The notes: generated from the letters alone by a model not told the origin. A stretch of 64,000 nt of DNA from Gracilaria domingensis (GCA_022539475.1 VCMS01000384.1:1-64000); one strand, 5' to 3'; positions 14,304 to 25,817 are shown, counted from the first letter of the stretch. Numbers and translations are program-made.

Positions 14304-15385
14304 TTGAATGCGTATACCCAAAATTGTGGTCCCTACTCGCTGGCAAAACCGTGTTGTTGGTTGACACACTATGTGAGGTTAGGAGCACACCCAGGAGGTC
14401 GAAAACTTTACTTGACCTGCGTAGGGATTCTTTATGGCCGTCCATGGCATTGGACTTGCTTACGCAGTTACGACGCTCTTGCACCGCAGTGCGCTAGAAT
14501 AACGTTGAAACTTACGTAATACTCGAGAAGTGTAACGCTAGTTCCAGACCGGTCTCCCTTTGAGTTTATCGCTATCGATATCTTTAGGTGAATGGTCAGA
14601 ACCGCAGAGGTAATACCGATTCTGTCTGGTTATGCACCGAATCGCGTTCTCTAGTTGGTAGGACAGTCGGCTGAAACGGATTACGGCCACCGTGGTTGCA
14701 CAAGCTTTTTGCACCACTGGGTCTTTGTGTTACGGTCCACCGGGTTCATCTATATCAGTAACCGTGGACCAGTTCACGTCCGAAGTCTTTTCCAGGACGT
14801 CTTTCGGATCTTTGAGTGTCAAGAATCTATTTACACCACCTACACCCCCAACAAATGTCAGATAGAACGGGATTAAACCGTTACCATGCAAATGCATTAG
14901 ATCTTATGTGGCAGATCACTCTAGATTAGCATTTGTATACGGACGCTATTCGGTACGCGGTTACAACACCCAAGGTCCACCGGGTAACGAAGCTAGCACT
15001 TTTTTGAGTTGTATTGTCAAGAAGTACGCCAACGGTTGCAATCGAGCTCAAGAAACGCTTTCTACGTACCCGTCTGTTGGTTATACCAGGAAGCTTGGAG
15101 TTGGTTAACAAATGGTACCAGTCGCTCGCACCGCGATGGATAGTGCAACACAAGTTGAAAACTGAGACGTTGAACGGCAACGGCGTTGCTGTGCAGACGC
15201 GAGTCACGAAGCGAATTGTTGAAGATGCCAGAGCATTAGGTCGCATTCCTTCTGGTTGCCAAAATTTGCAGATTGCAGCCATAAAGGAGCTTACAGTCGC
15301 ACAACTGCATTCGGATTTCTACCGCAATCCAGCGACAAGCGTTATTTGCACGAATATGCTCTCTTTACCGTACTCGCTCCAATAA
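14304..15385 (+). pseudogene. Decayed Ty3/gypsy integrase and pol C-terminus
   Basis: Pieces in alternating frames follow integrase order. A zinc-finger region reads HYVRLGAHPGGRKLY, then RRDSLWPSMALD, then a Cys-containing segment (the HHCC finger). The core starts at PFEFIAIDIF (first Asp present, about 14,560). The second catalytic position reads SNRGP where SDRGP or SDNGP is usual. QIERD keeps the Glu of the DDE triad. A tail with YNTQ, VHR and VVLSRSTPT corresponds to the conserved YGYNTQVHRSTG...LSRHPPG stretch that ends gypsy pol. Several frameshifts and stops show it is long dead. Much more degraded than the element at 36-42 kb. Confidence 0.7.
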
Positions 15386-16822
15386 CGCTCATATCTGAGA
15401 TTGGTCCCTTAACCATTGCTAATCCAAACTTAGTCATCATTAATCAAGTTGCACCAAAGCTCACCAAACATTGTTACGATGAGAATGATTGTGTATATGC
15501 CAACATATTTTTAGGCAAGAGTGCAATGTCTTTAGGTAAATGATTTTTGCTAGAGAAACTCTGTAGATGCCCAGTGAATACAGTGGATATACTGAGTCAT
15601 CTATGGTGAAAAGCCTATATTATGCATTTGGAACACGGACGGCTGTTTGCGTTTGAAAAACCGAGTATTGACAAAATCCCGCTAAATTCGAAATTTGGTG
15701 GTCTGCTTAAAGGCTGTTAATGTATTGCGCATATGCCCAAGGAAGGATATGATAGTGTAGAATTGCATGCGTATTTATTTCATGTTTCCCTCAAATCGAT
15801 AGCATAGTAGTTTTAAATGCGTGTCACTCATCGATTTCGTATTCAATTTTAGCGCAGAGAGACTTGCATGCGTGCTTTGTTACAATTCATCTAAGTGGGA
15901 TATACAGGTATTTCCTGCTTAGCTTTATTGTATTTCGTCAAATATATATGATGTTTATGTCTCAAATTACTGTTATAATGCATATTCGAGACGCATTCAA
16001 TGTTGTAATGTATTCAAAGGTTTTCACATATCTTTTCCGGTTTTTTCGATCTAAAATTTTCATCGAAATCGAACACATCATATTTTTAAATGACTCTAGA
16101 AGTTCCGATCTATCGTATGATTCTTACCCTTAAAACCAGCATATATCTGCACAGCAATTGAAGTCTTGTGGTTTTTCAGGACACCATACCCTTACCATAA
16201 CAGCTTAGATTGTGATCCAATTTTCCACACTTCTGTCGTGATGCAGGATTTGGACAATTTGCTTTCTTTAAAAATGTCTAAGCATAAGGTAACGTAGGCT
16301 CACGGGATCTTCATTGACGATACACAAACTTGGTTTCTTTTTCTCTGCGCAATATCGAACCTTGTGCATACGGGAAGTGTCGGAACAAGATAACGGAAGC
16401 ATATTTCGAGAAACCATGCGAACGGCATACAAACCATAGAAGATGCCATACTATTTTTGAATCACCTTTCGATGTTCAGGTCAAGGCTACTCATTGATAC
16501 ACAATTCAGAAAGCAGGGTCCGAACGTCGCGAGAAGTAGCGCGTTGCGATGAGAACATCACAGTTCAAAAAAATGATGCAGAATATCACAGTTATAAATG
16601 ATAGCAGATGGAAATATCTAGAGATTAAAGCAATGTTGGAGTTTGTGGGTCTGAAACAATACGTGTCGGACGTATGTAGTGCGTCACTCTTTCGAGCTGA
16701 CCGTTAAAAGACGAAAGGGCTTCTTATTCAAGACTTATTGGAAGAGCGAAAGACACAAAAGAAAAAAAAAAAGAAAAGAAAGTACATTTACTTGAAGCTA
16801 ATCTACGGCGAGGCAAGAGCGG
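15386..16822. other. AT-rich spacer without a recognisable gene
   Basis: Composition is visibly richer in A+T than the flanks, with a poly-A-like purine run around 16,752-16,780. No open frame has recognisable content. It separates the old gypsy relic from the small minus-strand gene ending at 16,823. Confidence 0.5.
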
Positions 16823-17230
16823 TTACGAGTCTAGCAAACGGGCCTCAATGGCCATCAGAAAGCGGCGCATGGTCCGTAGGGTTCTAGAGAGGACCCCATA
16901 CGTGATTTCTGAGGACGATGACGGTTCATCGTCTTCTCTACGCATCTGTACGAATCCTGCCACCAGCCAAATAGGCTCGCGATAGGTGGAAGGTGGATAC
17001 AGAGCTTGAAGAAGCCGGGTTGGTGAGCGAAACGGAAGCGCCAACGGGGAACCAGAATGTGCAGCTGGAGCCGGCTCGACGGAAGGTGGTGGAGCGGGAG
17101 GCTGCGCGATAGGAGAAGCACGAATCTCGCCGACGAACTCGATCGAGTCGGGCTCGTCAAGGTCATCTGATTCGACGGCGGCAGCGACAACGGCAGGAGC
17201 GGCAACGAAGGCAGGACTAGGAGGAGGCAT
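16823..17230 (-). CDS. Small hypothetical protein, Pro/Ala-rich with acidic patch
   Basis: An ATG at 17230 (MPPPSPAF...) opens a 135-residue frame ending at 16,823. The frame is also open upstream to 17,359, but the Pro-rich ATG start is the more natural one. The N-terminal half is low complexity (Ala/Pro/Ser) with an acidic stretch (ESDDLDEPDS). The C-terminal half has a more ordered, arginine-rich helix-like tail (LRTMRRFLMAIEARLLDS). No domain is recognised. A heat-shock-element array (17,376-17,448) begins about 150 bp upstream of the ATG and could serve this gene or the divergent plus-strand unit. It may not be a real gene; a transposon-derived origin is possible. Confidence 0.4.
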   Translation of the reverse strand: MPPPSPAFVAAPAVVAAAVESDDLDEPDSIEFVGEIRASPIAQPPAPPPSVEPAPAAHSGSPLALPFRSPTRLLQALYPPSTYREPIWLVAGFVQMRREDDEPSSSSEITYGVLSRTLRTMRRFLMAIEARLLDS

Positions 17231-17375
17231 GGTAGTAGCAAGGACAGAAGGGCCCGGGCGAAGTAAGAAAGCAGAATATGTTATGCAAAATCTGCAGTAC
17301 TGCTTGGAGTGACAACCCGTCACGCGCGCCACAAAAGGTCGCGAGTGGGAAAAGCGCATGTGCTCCCCATTACAG

Positions 17376-17448
17376 GAAAATTCTGGAACCTTTAAGAGTG
17401 AGCTAGAAATTTCTAGAAAATTCTAGAAAATTCTGAAAAGTTCCAGAA
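17376..17448. promoter_or_regulatory. Heat shock element array
   Basis: Alternating GAA and TTC units separated by two bases occur in perfect phase. Three units lie at 17,376-17,388 (GAA..TTC..GAA) and six at 17,406-17,433 (GAA..TTC..GAA..TTC..GAA..TTC). A further TTC..GAA pair lies at 17,441-17,448. This is the consensus bound by heat shock factor trimers. It lies between a minus-strand small gene (start 17,230) and a plus-strand TATA box (17,768). A looser GAA/TTC-rich patch at 17,528-17,588 is out of phase. Confidence 0.75.
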
Positions 17449-17767
17449 GGCACTGGAAATTTACTATTTACTTCTTATCAGTGATGTTAGATTTATACAT
17501 TTAAGAAGCAGGGGCGCTTCTAGATGTTTCTGAAAGACTTCTTTAGAAGTCTTTAGACTAATCTAGAAGTTCTAGAAGCTCCTTAACAAAATGTTAGAAT
17601 TGGTTGAATGGCTGCGGGCTTTCAGAGAAGGAACGAGTAAGGCAATAATAAGGCGACAAAATGTTTAGAATTAATCTTGCGATAGAGTAGAAATTAGAAA
17701 TGCGTAGAAATGGTTTCTACGATTTGCTATCTTCAAAGAAAAGCTAGAATCGAGGGTAGCAATCGTC

Positions 17768-17775
17768 TATATAAG
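17768..17775 (+). promoter_or_regulatory. TATA box of a plus-strand transcription unit
   Basis: TATATAAG followed by a GC-richer stretch and then a C-rich leader is a classical TATA context. Transcription would start near 17,800. It sits 320-390 bp downstream of the heat shock elements and upstream of the tandem-repeat leader and a gag-like zinc knuckle, so it may be the promoter in the LTR of a retrotransposon. Confidence 0.5.
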
Positions 17776-18036
17776 CAGGTGGCATTCGAGTTGACTCTTC
17801 TTCGGTCCTCTCCAACCACCCACCACCCACCACACCGCCACATAAACAGCAACACCTGCTGGTCAACCTTCCCTCAACTTTTCCTTTCTTCTCCCCTTTT
17901 AGTCTGGTGGGCTTCCCTCAATTGTTATCCACTCCCCCTCTTGGCCACTTGGTGGTTCTGGCCTTTTCCTGTTTTTCCTTTTTTCTCATCCTTTGCCTAC
18001 CTCTGGGATTGGCTCTCATTATTTCTTTTTATTGTT

Positions 18037-18213
18037 TCGAGTTCGTGTCTGAAGTTTGACACGGACTTTTGCCGAGTGAAGTCGAGCTGTGTCTTAAGTT
18101 TGGCACGGCTTTAGCCGTTTGGTTTCGAATCTGTGTCTGGAGTTTGACGCAGATTTAGCCGAATTATTTCGAGTCCTCGTCTGGAGTTGGCGTGGGCTTT
18201 AGCCGTTTTTATT
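18037..18213 (+). repeat. Four tandem ~44-bp repeats in a transcript leader
   Basis: Units begin with TCGA at 18,037, 18,082, 18,125 and 18,169. Each continues with a GTGTCTGGAGTTTGAC-like core and ends in TTTAGCCG or similar, at a period of 43-45 bp. Each unit contains short complementary segments (GTGTC/GACAC, CGGCTTTAGCCG) that could fold as a hairpin in RNA. The repeats lie downstream of the TATA box at 17,768 and upstream of the gag relic, so they would be in the untranslated leader. Confidence 0.75.
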
Positions 18214-20195
18214 TGTTGTCTATTTTATTGTGCACATCTGCACATTGCCATTAATTTGGCTGGTACCCCTGGCACTTCCGTTGGGTTTGTCACCACCCGC
18301 GTCATTCCGTTCAAAAATGACGTTCACATGGTACCCCCAGCAGGGCGCCGTGGCCGCGTGAAGCTTACTATGTCATTTCAACGGTCTTTCCACTACATTA
18401 GGAAGTTTCCTGTTCTACTTTCGATGAATGTTGCGACTACTCTGGCATGGATTGACGCTATGCTCTCGAGGGGCTCTCTCTCTTCTCTCGGAGACAGCCC
18501 CATATACAGGAAGACCTCTAGATATGTATTATGACACCTATGCATAAATGTGTCTTTCTGACTACCGGGCCATGATTACCAATGGAAGAAGCAGCCCTGT
18601 CGTCATTGATCCGTTTCGGTTGGCTGCTGCAAGAACCGGATATCCCTCGTCTGTGCGCATTCACTCTCGTGTGTGAGACTAGCGGGACCTTATCTCTCCT
18701 CTGAAGAAGATGGTGACGCTGCTTCCAGCTCTAAATGAGAGGAGTTTTCTTCTCGTTAGCTTGCTATGGATATGCGATCTGGGCCCAGGTGTGATCTTTC
18801 GCGGGGCTGACAGTTATTGAAGCCTCAAGCGTCTCGTTCAAGTCCCTTCGTTGCGGAAGGAAAGCACTGCGGTTCCTATGAGAATTGAGTGCGCTTCGCC
18901 GCAAGGCAAGTTTACTGCAGAGGCCGGCGGAAGTCGAGACCGCACGCCCGAGTGCAGCGCCACTAGAAGACAAAGTTGAGCGACTGGCATGAGTAGGATG
19001 GGCGTACCTTCATCTCCTTGTGAAGAAGAACCAGAGTGGTGGACCTCGGCAAAACAAGGATCAGACGTGTTCGTACTGTTAGCAACCGGGTCACTTCGCC
19101 AATCGTTGTGAGGTTGAACCCACAACGCAACACCCGTTGTGGTCGCTGGGGAAGGATGGGACACTCCGCCGTGACTTGGGTCGAAGCCTAAGGGCCGAAG
19201 GAGAACGCATGTGTCATTGTTGAGGCCGTTGAAGTCAGAGTCAGCGCTGAGAGGGCCTTGAACGAAGGAAATTGCCTCAACAAGGCTGAGGAGAACACAA
19301 GTTTCAATTGTTGCTTAATGACTTTGATGATGAGGGAAGTCGCTCTGAGCGCAACGAAGAGAAGATGCGGATAGTGTTCTCTACCGAGGCGTTCGCGTGG
19401 TAGGATGCCGTTACCGGTATCTCACCCGCTAATGGTTTCCACAACCAAGCGTTGGCCGGCTCTAAGCTCCAGCGGGGAAGCTCAAGTCCAAGTCCAGCCG
19501 TGTAAGGCGACGGCCCGAAATCCAAGGCCAGCCAGGAAGATCAGATCCAGGAGAACTCGGCAAGTATTAAGTCTACGAGGAACGTGCCAAAGCCCGTCGG
19601 GTATTTCCTTCGGACGTTAGGCCGTGCGATGCGACAAGCAAAGAAGATTTACGAGAATACTATCTGGCAGCTTCACTGGAAAGAAGTTGCTTTTGCTCAA
19701 GCTGCATTACCACCGGCGCTAAAGGTTGTCAATGGGGCTGTGTATTGAACGATTCACGCATTGTTTGATTCGGCGACCATTTCCTAATCTGATGTCGACG
19801 GCCCTTATTTATAGCTCTCACTCGAGCTGAAGCCTTCAAGACAGGCAGATAATCGTTGCAGACAGTACGAACTCCCTGTTCGAGGAGACTGCAGAACTCC
19901 CCGTGGTTCTTGGAACCCTCCGAGTACCGCTCCGAATTCTTGGTTGTTGAGATCCGCCTTTCCACGTAATCATTGGATGGCCCTGCTTAGATCTCTTCCA
20001 AGCTCGTCTGGACCTCGGTACACGCAAGTGGCCATGCAGTTTGACGGACATTCAGCTGTTTTACCATCTGACCATCATCGCCTAGTCTGGAGTTAATTGA
20101 CGCCGTTCAAACCGACAGCGAAAGATTTCACGTAGGCTTCCGAGTCCTTTTTCTCCTGCAGTGAAAGGCGGAAGAGGACGAGAATGAAATCTCTT
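18214..20195 (+). mobile_element. Decayed retrotransposon gag region with zinc knuckle
   Basis: At 19,068-19,109 one frame reads C-S-Y-C-stop-Q-P-G-H-F-A-N-R-C, a perfect CX2CX4HX4C nucleocapsid knuckle except that the residue after the second Cys is a TAG codon. It is preceded by a basic stretch (KKNQSGGPRQNKDQT), as is usual for nucleocapsid. Downstream frames are broken repeatedly. The likely promoter is at 17,768. No RT or integrase block is legible before the boundary with the inverted duplication at about 20.2 kb, so only the 5' part of the element can be supported. Confidence 0.6.
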
Positions 20196-20667
20196 TATCT
20201 ACGAGGCACAGTCCCGCGTCTCTGTGTTCTGCAAGTGAATAGTCTGTTCAGCTTTGGATAAATAAGCTAGTTTGTGGGGCTATTTGGGGCGCGCGGGGTA
20301 GCAGGGCTGCACTCAAAAATATTAAGAACTTTTGGAATATTAATTCCATTTCGCGCAGTTTAGTTCTTGGGTCCCTAGTTTTTGTAGAGGTTTACTTCGC
20401 CGACACCACCCCTTCACTCTTTTCCGGGACCCTCTCTCAAAACTGCACCGTGCTAGTTTAGCTTTTCCATTTTCTCCCATGTTGCAATGCCAATCGCAAC
20501 CTAATCCCCCTCAATCATCCCATCACTCTTCCCAGTACACACCACCCCGCTATTTACCCAGTTCTCGCCCATACGCGTTGCTCCTCTCTCTCCTCTCCGC
20601 CACGCATTTTGTAGAAGTCAGGTTGACAACCTCCCCCTTCTCGTATACCCTCCTCGCCCCAAAACGC

Positions 20668-21589
20668 TTCAAATCCTCCCATCCTTCCTCCTTCCTGTCC
20701 CTTCAGAATCCCCTTCGCAGTCCGCGCTACCTTCGCCGCACTCCTAAACCAGTGCACCGAGCTCCACTCCCTCCGCGGCCCTCCTCCACCACCCTAGCAT
20801 TCCTTCGCTCTTCTTTTAGACGGCTCTTTCCCATCCCAACCCACCACCCTTTGTCTTCGTTGTCACAGGAGACCCCATCTGCACCGCCACCCTTCCACAC
20901 TTCCGTTCGCCGTCTATTCCTCCACACTCCTTTCACCGTCTCCCTCTACTCCACCAAATCTTTTGCTCTTGCACAAGCTCCTTATTCCGGGGCTTCTTGA
21001 ATCAGCTCCTTCTCCAGCACGCCAACCTGGTTCGTTCGAGAACCCCTATTCTCCTCCCGCAACTTCCACCTCCCTTCCCGCACACTCCACTATTTCGTAC
21101 AATGACCTTTCTCATCTCCACTGCCCGAATACCGACAACGAATTCCGCAGCTCGAATTCGCTCAACCGAAACACCACTACTACCCACAGCACCACACCGC
21201 CATTTCCGTTAACATCTCCACAACTTCCATCGTCAGTTGTCACTTCATCACCAACCCAAACATCCCACCCTCCCTTATCTCCCCCACAACCGTATTCTCC
21301 CTGTCACCTTCTCCCGCCCCCACTCTCTATCTCGGTCTCCAACCTCTAACTATCAAGAGTGCACCGCCACCCTTCTCTCATTGCGACCCTCCCCTCCGAA
21401 TTCTACCCCTCTCCACCTCAGCCATCCCACTCTCGCCTCACACTCTTTCCTTCAGCCATTCGTTATTCGCTACATCCGACCAGCCGCCGTAATCAACGTC
21501 CTCTTCGTTTGGTGACGGCGTCGGCCGGTACCTCCTTCCCCTCCAACAGCGCCCAACAGCTCCTATCCTTCACGTACCGTTTACGACAT
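20668..21589 (-). pseudogene. Decayed copy of the coiled-coil protein gene
   Basis: Inverted counterpart of the gene at 30,781-31,710. The start ATG is kept at 21,589, but codon 3 is TAA (the intact copy reads MSNGYVKDEEL). Several indels follow along the body. The end, with an ATG-GGA-GGA stretch, has lost one base relative to the intact copy, so even the stop codon is out of frame. Clear pseudogene. Confidence 0.85.
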
Positions 21590-22240
21590 TTCAGAAGAGA
21601 TAGTTAGTGGATCGAAGTTTCCGCGCTGATACAGTTGCAATCGAGCTAAATATGTGCTGTCCACCCCCAGCTGTCCAACCACGGGCTTATCCAGCACCAT
21701 GATATGTCCCTGTTTCCCTTCATCCCAATTTCCGCCCAAATTACTGGCACACCTTCGCACCTTCCACTATTTGAGCGCCACCTCTCTGCTCTCTCATTTC
21801 GCCTCACATATCCACACCCACCTCGGCCTCGACCGGCGATATTTTCTCCTTCCACCATAAACCCACTCGTGGTTATAGCAACAAGCAGGAAGATAATTGC
21901 CAGTGGAGGCAAGCTAGGGACTAGTGATTGTACTTAGAGTTGCTCACCCTCTGTCTCGTATGGGGGCACTGTTCTTCTCCGCTCACATCTTTGTTGGTTG
22001 TGACCAAAAAAGAATATGTCACCACTCGACACCGGATGACACGGTCAACGAGGGTAGCACGCTAAAGTAGTTCATCCTCCCTCTCCAGGTCCACTGGGGA
22101 TTATGATGTTCCTTCCATCCTTTCCCGGTGGTGATACAAGAGAAATACATCTCCAAGTGGACACGGAGAATTACTAGTCGTGGATAACACGTTAAACGGT
22201 TAACAATGTAGATAAACCAATACAATTTATGCTACTATCT

Positions 22241-22572
22241 CTAAACCCACCTTTGCGAAAACAGCTATGGTTGAGTGGGTTACTCGAGCCAAGATGGCAT
22301 ATCCTGCAAACTGAACATCTTTTCCCTACCGGCCCTCAACTTACTGCTTTCAGCAGTACTGCAGTACCATACTCCATCCACCTGCTTCCCTATTCTGGGT
22401 AGCAATTCCTTGCATGTTCGCACCTTATCAAGAACCACCCTCCAATAAACACCTGTGCCTCAACAACCCTGGCTCCACCGTCATTCACACATAGACATGG
22501 GTCAACTCCTTCCTTCATAAGTGCTTCTACGACCTTTATAAAGTATTCGGCGCAACCAACTCCATCCTTTTA
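22241..22572 (-). pseudogene. Decayed copy of the RPE C-terminal fragment
   Basis: Reverse complement matches 29,832-30,149, including the stretch encoding KVVEALMKEGV and the end leading to the stop. Indels scramble the PGFGGQ loop and the DGG phosphate-binding region. Non-functional, and part of the left arm of the inverted duplication. Confidence 0.8.
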
Positions 22573-22962
22573 ATTATGGCATCCGAGTTGAAGCTATAAA
22601 ACCGTTCACGTCATTTATGAAGCCAAAATGCTCCTTTCATCCTGTATTCAAGGCTCGTAACTCGACTATTTACAACTACTTTAAACTCAGGTTCGAAATC
22701 AGTTTCATTCAGCCACACTTTTCTACTCTTCCACCTACCTTTTCATAAAACATCATCACACTTTGGCTTGTCGTCTCATACAAGCCCTATCATTCATCAG
22801 TACAATCACAAAGTCATACATTTCGCTCACTTTCACAAAGTGAACCATGTTCCCGTCTGCGCTTCCCAACCGTTTGTACTTTAAGTATCACTCTTTACCC
22901 CAGGCAGTTCTTCCGCCCCATTTCCATTTCTATGGTCAAACAAAAACATTCGAACACTTGCA

Positions 22963-23896
22963 ATGGAACTCCAGACCACATGCCTCCCATCCAGCCTCCG
23001 AGTCCCAGATACTCTGAAAGTAACCCATCAAGAGCCTTCATCTCCCCGCCGAAAGACTACGGCCGATAATATGTTGCGGAGGGCAAAGGCGTATAGGTAC
23101 CCGTGGCGAACGAAGAAGATACGGCTCATTTCCGCACAATGAATTCTTGCAGCCAATGGCGTGCTACCTCTCATCTTTCTGATGACCGATACTAGTTTTG
23201 GAAAACGACACCCTGGAGACGTATTCAGGCTTGCCCTTATTCGCTCTAAGAGAATCTCGTTTTCTTCCAGATGCGAGACATCAATACCATGGTCTCGAAG
23301 CTCTGTGTGGACAAATGTTCAAAAGTTGTCCTAATACGTTGGTGTCCCTCACAGAACTCGCAGTCTCCGCAGGATTGGTGATCACTCCTCGAAAGTCCGG
23401 ATGGTCTCACTGTCGCCAAGGAAAATGGTGCCGTCCACGTTGCAACAGGTTAGGTCGTATGGCGGTCTCATTGCGGGGTTGTTCGACGAAGACACATTTC
23501 TCGTAATCTATTATGAGAAGCTCGTGTGGGCTATCAGCGTTCAACATCGTCGGGGCCCTCAAGAGTTTCATTCCTTTATGGACGTAGTCGTCTCACGGAG
23601 TTAGCAGTACGGTTGTGCTGTCACAATAATGAAAGAGCTGTTTGAAATAGTTTCGCTTAAGACAGGGACTTACTTTCAACTGGAAGAGGCCGTGCGGGAC
23701 TTCTTGACATATGGAAAAAACTCCTCGTTGGCTTCCTACTTCTTTCTCCGACTTTCAGTTTAGAAAACGCTATTCTACGACTTTGTTTTCCGCCAGGAAA
23801 GGAAACATTGTAGGCGGTGACCACGCTCTTTTCATAACAAACTACGTGTAACGTTGTTAGGAAGTTGATCCCCCTCCCCATTCCCCCAGCTTTGAG
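22963..23896 (+). pseudogene. Decayed copy of the ketopantoate-reductase-like gene
   Basis: Counterpart of the intact gene at 28,529-29,431. The start region (ATG at 22,963, then a PPSPRYS-encoding stretch) and the end (CAGCTTTGA, stop at 23,894) line up. Frameshifts begin within the first codons, and the Rossmann GxGxxG is disrupted. Part of the left arm of the inverted duplication. Confidence 0.85.
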
Positions 23897-24521
23897 GTTA
23901 AGAACACAGGACTTTCGGTGTTTTGTGAACCTTTTTAGAGATAGTTTAAACATAAAAGTTACTTTATCGAAATGACCTGTCCTATTACAATTACTTATAT
24001 TGTTCGTCCTTCTGTGGTTCACAATGTTGCCCTTTAAATCTACACCCTTGTTCACTAATATTCGGCTAGATTTTGCTAGATAGAAAGGGTTCATCCACAT
24101 CATTAAGTGCACGCTACTAGTAACAAACAATTAATCAAAATTGTAGATATTTCTGAAGAACTAAGCCTTTGCAATACTTTGGGGCCTTTAAGTAAGTAAC
24201 CTTTATACTGTGGTTGTCAAACCCTTAAGGGGTTGTTTTCTCTTCTTTGAAGTTTCTAAGCTCATGTTTGAAGATATTTCATAGTTTTCTTTACCCACTT
24301 GAAACACGTACATATACATGTAATTGACTAATCATCCTTCTTTTAGCTGCAATAATCGGATGCAAAGCTTCTCGTCGAGTAACGTTAAACCAGTACTACA
24401 ATACCGTATATGGTCGTTCTTAGGCTGCTTTTTATACTACGAAAACCTTGTGAACATCAATCACTCCTTTTCATTCGTATACCCACACCCATTGCAAACG
24501 AACTTTCGAATCTTTCAAAAC

Positions 24522-24854
24522 ATGTATAACTCAGAAGTTAGAGCCCAGAAGTAACTCCTCAGCAGTGGCTAACGAAGATATTCGAAATGCTACGCCGTGG
24601 ATTGTGATGTTGACGGTACCTCTGAAAAGAGGGGGAGAACATTCTGCGAAACAGTTCAAATTGCATGAAGTACAATCAACGGCACGCGTTGGTTTCGGAA
24701 TTGGCTACTGGGCGAGAATATAGAGGATGCCGAGAGTTTCATGGAGCACCTGGGTGGCTACACTTTTGGCATCTCTGGGAAACCCACACGGCGCACGGGT
24801 GAGCTTATCCAATGGCTACCGAAATTGATCAGACCTTGGACAGGGAGGCTACGA
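24522..24854 (+). pseudogene. Decayed, gap-truncated copy of the HAD hydrolase gene
   Basis: Counterpart of the intact gene at 27,029-27,901. The first ten codons (MYNSEVRAQK) are kept and followed directly by TAA. Downstream, the DVDGT nucleophile motif and the SFMEHLGGYTFGISG stretch are still legible in shifted frames. The copy runs into the assembly gap. Confidence 0.85.
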
Positions 24855-25720
24855 NNNNNNNNNNNNNNNNNNNNNNNNNNNNNNNNNNNNNNNNNNNNNN
24901 NNNNNNNNNNNNNNNNNNNNNNNNNNNNNNNNNNNNNNNNNNNNNNNNNNNNNNNNNNNNNNNNNNNNNNNNNNNNNNNNNNNNNNNNNNNNNNNNNNNN
25001 NNNNNNNNNNNNNNNNNNNNNNNNNNNNNNNNNNNNNNNNNNNNNNNNNNNNNNNNNNNNNNNNNNNNNNNNNNNNNNNNNNNNNNNNNNNNNNNNNNNN
25101 NNNNNNNNNNNNNNNNNNNNNNNNNNNNNNNNNNNNNNNNNNNNNNNNNNNNNNNNNNNNNNNNNNNNNNNNNNNNNNNNNNNNNNNNNNNNNNNNNNNN
25201 NNNNNNNNNNNNNNNNNNNNNNNNNNNNNNNNNNNNNNNNNNNNNNNNNNNNNNNNNNNNNNNNNNNNNNNNNNNNNNNNNNNNNNNNNNNNNNNNNNNN
25301 NNNNNNNNNNNNNNNNNNNNNNNNNNNNNNNNNNNNNNNNNNNNNNNNNNNNNNNNNNNNNNNNNNNNNNNNNNNNNNNNNNNNNNNNNNNNNNNNNNNN
25401 NNNNNNNNNNNNNNNNNNNNNNNNNNNNNNNNNNNNNNNNNNNNNNNNNNNNNNNNNNNNNNNNNNNNNNNNNNNNNNNNNNNNNNNNNNNNNNNNNNNN
25501 NNNNNNNNNNNNNNNNNNNNNNNNNNNNNNNNNNNNNNNNNNNNNNNNNNNNNNNNNNNNNNNNNNNNNNNNNNNNNNNNNNNNNNNNNNNNNNNNNNNN
25601 NNNNNNNNNNNNNNNNNNNNNNNNNNNNNNNNNNNNNNNNNNNNNNNNNNNNNNNNNNNNNNNNNNNNNNNNNNNNNNNNNNNNNNNNNNNNNNNNNNNN
25701 NNNNNNNNNNNNNNNNNNNN
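24855..25720. other. Assembly gap (866 N)
   Basis: All bases are N. The gap falls near the symmetry centre of the inverted duplication, where assemblers commonly fail. The true distance and content are unknown, and any reading frame drawn across it is meaningless. Confidence 0.99.
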
Positions 25721-25722
25721 TG

Positions 25723-25817
25723 GTGTGGAAGCGAAGGCCGGTAGAACCGAAGTGCTCGAGAGTAGTAGTGATGACGATTTGCCAATAATGAGGCTGCGAG
25801 CGCCTCGAAGTGGATGA
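25723..25817 (+). CDS. C-terminal end of an unknown protein (truncated by gap)
   Basis: Directly after the gap an open frame reads through an acidic, serine-rich tail (ESSSDDDLPIM) to a TGA at 25,817. Composition is coding-like, but with about 31 codons no family can be assigned. It could equally be non-coding. Confidence 0.3.

Larger units (their letters stand above)
20200..24854 (+). repeat. Left arm of a large inverted segmental duplication (degenerate)
   Basis: Read in reverse complement, this stretch follows the sequence and gene order of 27,573-32,170 almost throughout. The shared ends are recognisable at about 20,200 and 32,170 (TCTGTGTTCTGCAA near 20,219; GGGGCTATTTGGGGCGCGC near 20,276; their complements near 32,150 and 32,090). 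The left arm has many small indels and stops. Its inner end is hidden by the assembly gap starting at 24,855. Four gene copies inside it are annotated separately. Confidence 0.9.

Noticed and set aside
24741-25817. Long open frames spanning the N gap on both strands
   Set aside because: They are open only because N codons are not stops; the frame across 866 unknown bases is meaningless.
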